Below the pieces are notes generated by a model. It was not told the DNA's origin and did not search any database. It worked only from the letters and a program-made list of their open reading frames with translations. Shown one piece after another: positions 4,632 through 5,202 of a DNA stretch of 5,202 nucleotides (position 1 is its first letter; the number at the start of each line of letters is the position of its first letter). The stretch lies in assembly GCA_021826795.1 (NCBI GenBank), contig JAKAYM010000132.1:1-5202 (forward strand), in the 5' to 3' direction. This DNA comes from Thermoplasmata archaeon. GTDB taxonomy: Archaea; Thermoplasmatota; Thermoplasmata; Thermoplasmatales; Thermoplasmataceae. Position numbers and translations under genes: made by a program.

Positions 4632-5202
4632 TTAAATCTTGGATTTCATATTAAATTCCCCTGCATCCCTTAAAATTTCTGGCTTTTTCATTCTGTAATA
4701 CAGGGTCACCACAATTCCGCCCCCCAGTATCCACAATATTGTAATTATGAAGGATGCAAAGTATGCGTCATTTACCGCACTTGGAGCAGTAAAATACTTA
4801 GTGAAGATATTGCTCATGGTAAAGTATACAACTATAAGACCCACAATGGTAGCGATGGATGGCAATATACCGTGCTTCAGGAGATTGAATTTGTCTACCC
4901 TTTTTGTGTATATAGTCAGAGATGTGTTTGCTATCATATGAACTATGATTATGGATATTCCAGTCCCTGCCTCAAGAACAAATGCGGCACTCAGTGGGCC
5001 GAAAATAAGCCCCATGACAACATCTAAGACAAATGAAAGTAGTGCCCAAATTACAACTGCATTGGCTGGAGAATGGTGCTTCTCGTTTATCTTTCCAATG
5101 GTTTCCGGGAACACCACATGGTCCCTGGCTGCAGAGTACCACCATCTGCTAACTGCAGTGGCCTTTGAAACACCGTTGGAGAGATAGCTGTTTATCGTGA
5201 AG
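4632..5202 (-). CDS. APC-superfamily amino acid permease, C-terminal part (5' end cut by window edge)
   Basis: The frame is open to the right edge and shows the last 190 residues. It begins with the cytoplasmic segment SKATAVSRWWYSAARDHVVF, followed by PETIGKINEKHHSPANAV. That WYS-ARD...FP...P.NA pattern is typical of the loop before the last four helices in amino acid/polyamine/organocation (APC) permeases. Four membrane segments follow, roughly VVIWALLSFVLDVVMGLIFG, the LEAGTGISIIIVHM region, SIATIVGLIVVYFTM and FIITILWILGGGIVVTLYY, then a short charged tail (RMKKPEILRDAGEFNMKSKI). The full protein would have about 12 helices. The substrate cannot be read from this part; amino acids are most likely. 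A GTG at 5117 could open a shorter frame, but the permease signature continues upstream of it, so it is internal. T-runs follow the stop. Confidence 0.88.
   Translation of the reverse strand, partial: FTINSYLSNGVSKATAVSRWWYSAARDHVVFPETIGKINEKHHSPANAVVIWALLSFVLDVVMGLIFGPLSAAFVLEAGTGISIIIVHMIANTSLTIYTKRVDKFNLLKHGILPSIATIVGLIVVYFTMSNIFTKYFTAPSAVNDAYFASFIITILWILGGGIVVTLYYRMKKPEILRDAGEFNMKSKI

Noticed and set aside
4945..5187. An 80-codon plus-strand frame
   Set aside because: It is antisense to the permease, whose minus frame has the APC signature and membrane helices.
1..5202. CRISPR array or complete insertion sequence
   Set aside because: I saw no regularly spaced repeats and no intact transposase with terminal inverted repeats on either strand.

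Overview
The window looks like chromosome from an archaeon of the order Thermoplasmatales, probably of the Ferroplasma/Acidiplasma/Cuniculiplasma kind. It is AT-rich and uses AGG/AGA and ATA codons heavily. Several first genes have a TATA box centred about 24-30 bases before the start codon and no Shine-Dalgarno site (leaderless transcription), while an internal operon gene has a perfect archaeal Shine-Dalgarno. The assignment rests on these traits and on recalled protein resemblance, not on a search.

Layout, left to right. (1) Positions 1-1357, minus strand: an FAD-linked oxidase of the alkyldihydroxyacetonephosphate synthase (AGPS) type, cut by the left edge. It has a GTG start and a TATA box in register. 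(2) 1358-1765: a gene-poor gap with two divergent promoters and, at most, a doubtful transposase-like scrap. (3) 1766-2529, plus strand: a HEPN/MNT pair (HEPN-domain protein and minimal nucleotidyltransferase), overlapping by 10 bases and driven by a strong leaderless promoter. (4) 2666-2738, minus strand: tRNA-Arg(CCG), converging on the HEPN/MNT pair. (5) 2739-3221, minus strand: an adenosine-specific kinase family protein (PF04008) whose stop codon directly touches the tRNA 5' end. (6) 3262-4564, minus strand: a cluster made of an ArsR-like winged-helix regulator, a membrane-anchored extracellular NTF2-like protein broken by one in-frame TAA, and a small three-helix membrane protein. (7) 4632-5202, minus strand: the C-terminal part of an APC-superfamily permease, cut by the right edge.

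How the parts may work together. HEPN and MNT form a two-gene operon of the toxin-antitoxin type. The regulator, exported protein and small membrane protein look like a regulator/surface-protein/membrane-protein module; two imperfect palindromes near its promoters are candidate operators. The small membrane gene, the kinase gene and the tRNA may share one transcript, because the first gap is 40 bases with no T-run, the second gap is zero, and no TATA box sits at the right distance for the tRNA.

No wholly new defence or mobile system is evident. The items most worth a second look are the single nonsense codon in the NTF2-like gene, the stop-codon/tRNA junction, and the regulator-centred cluster.
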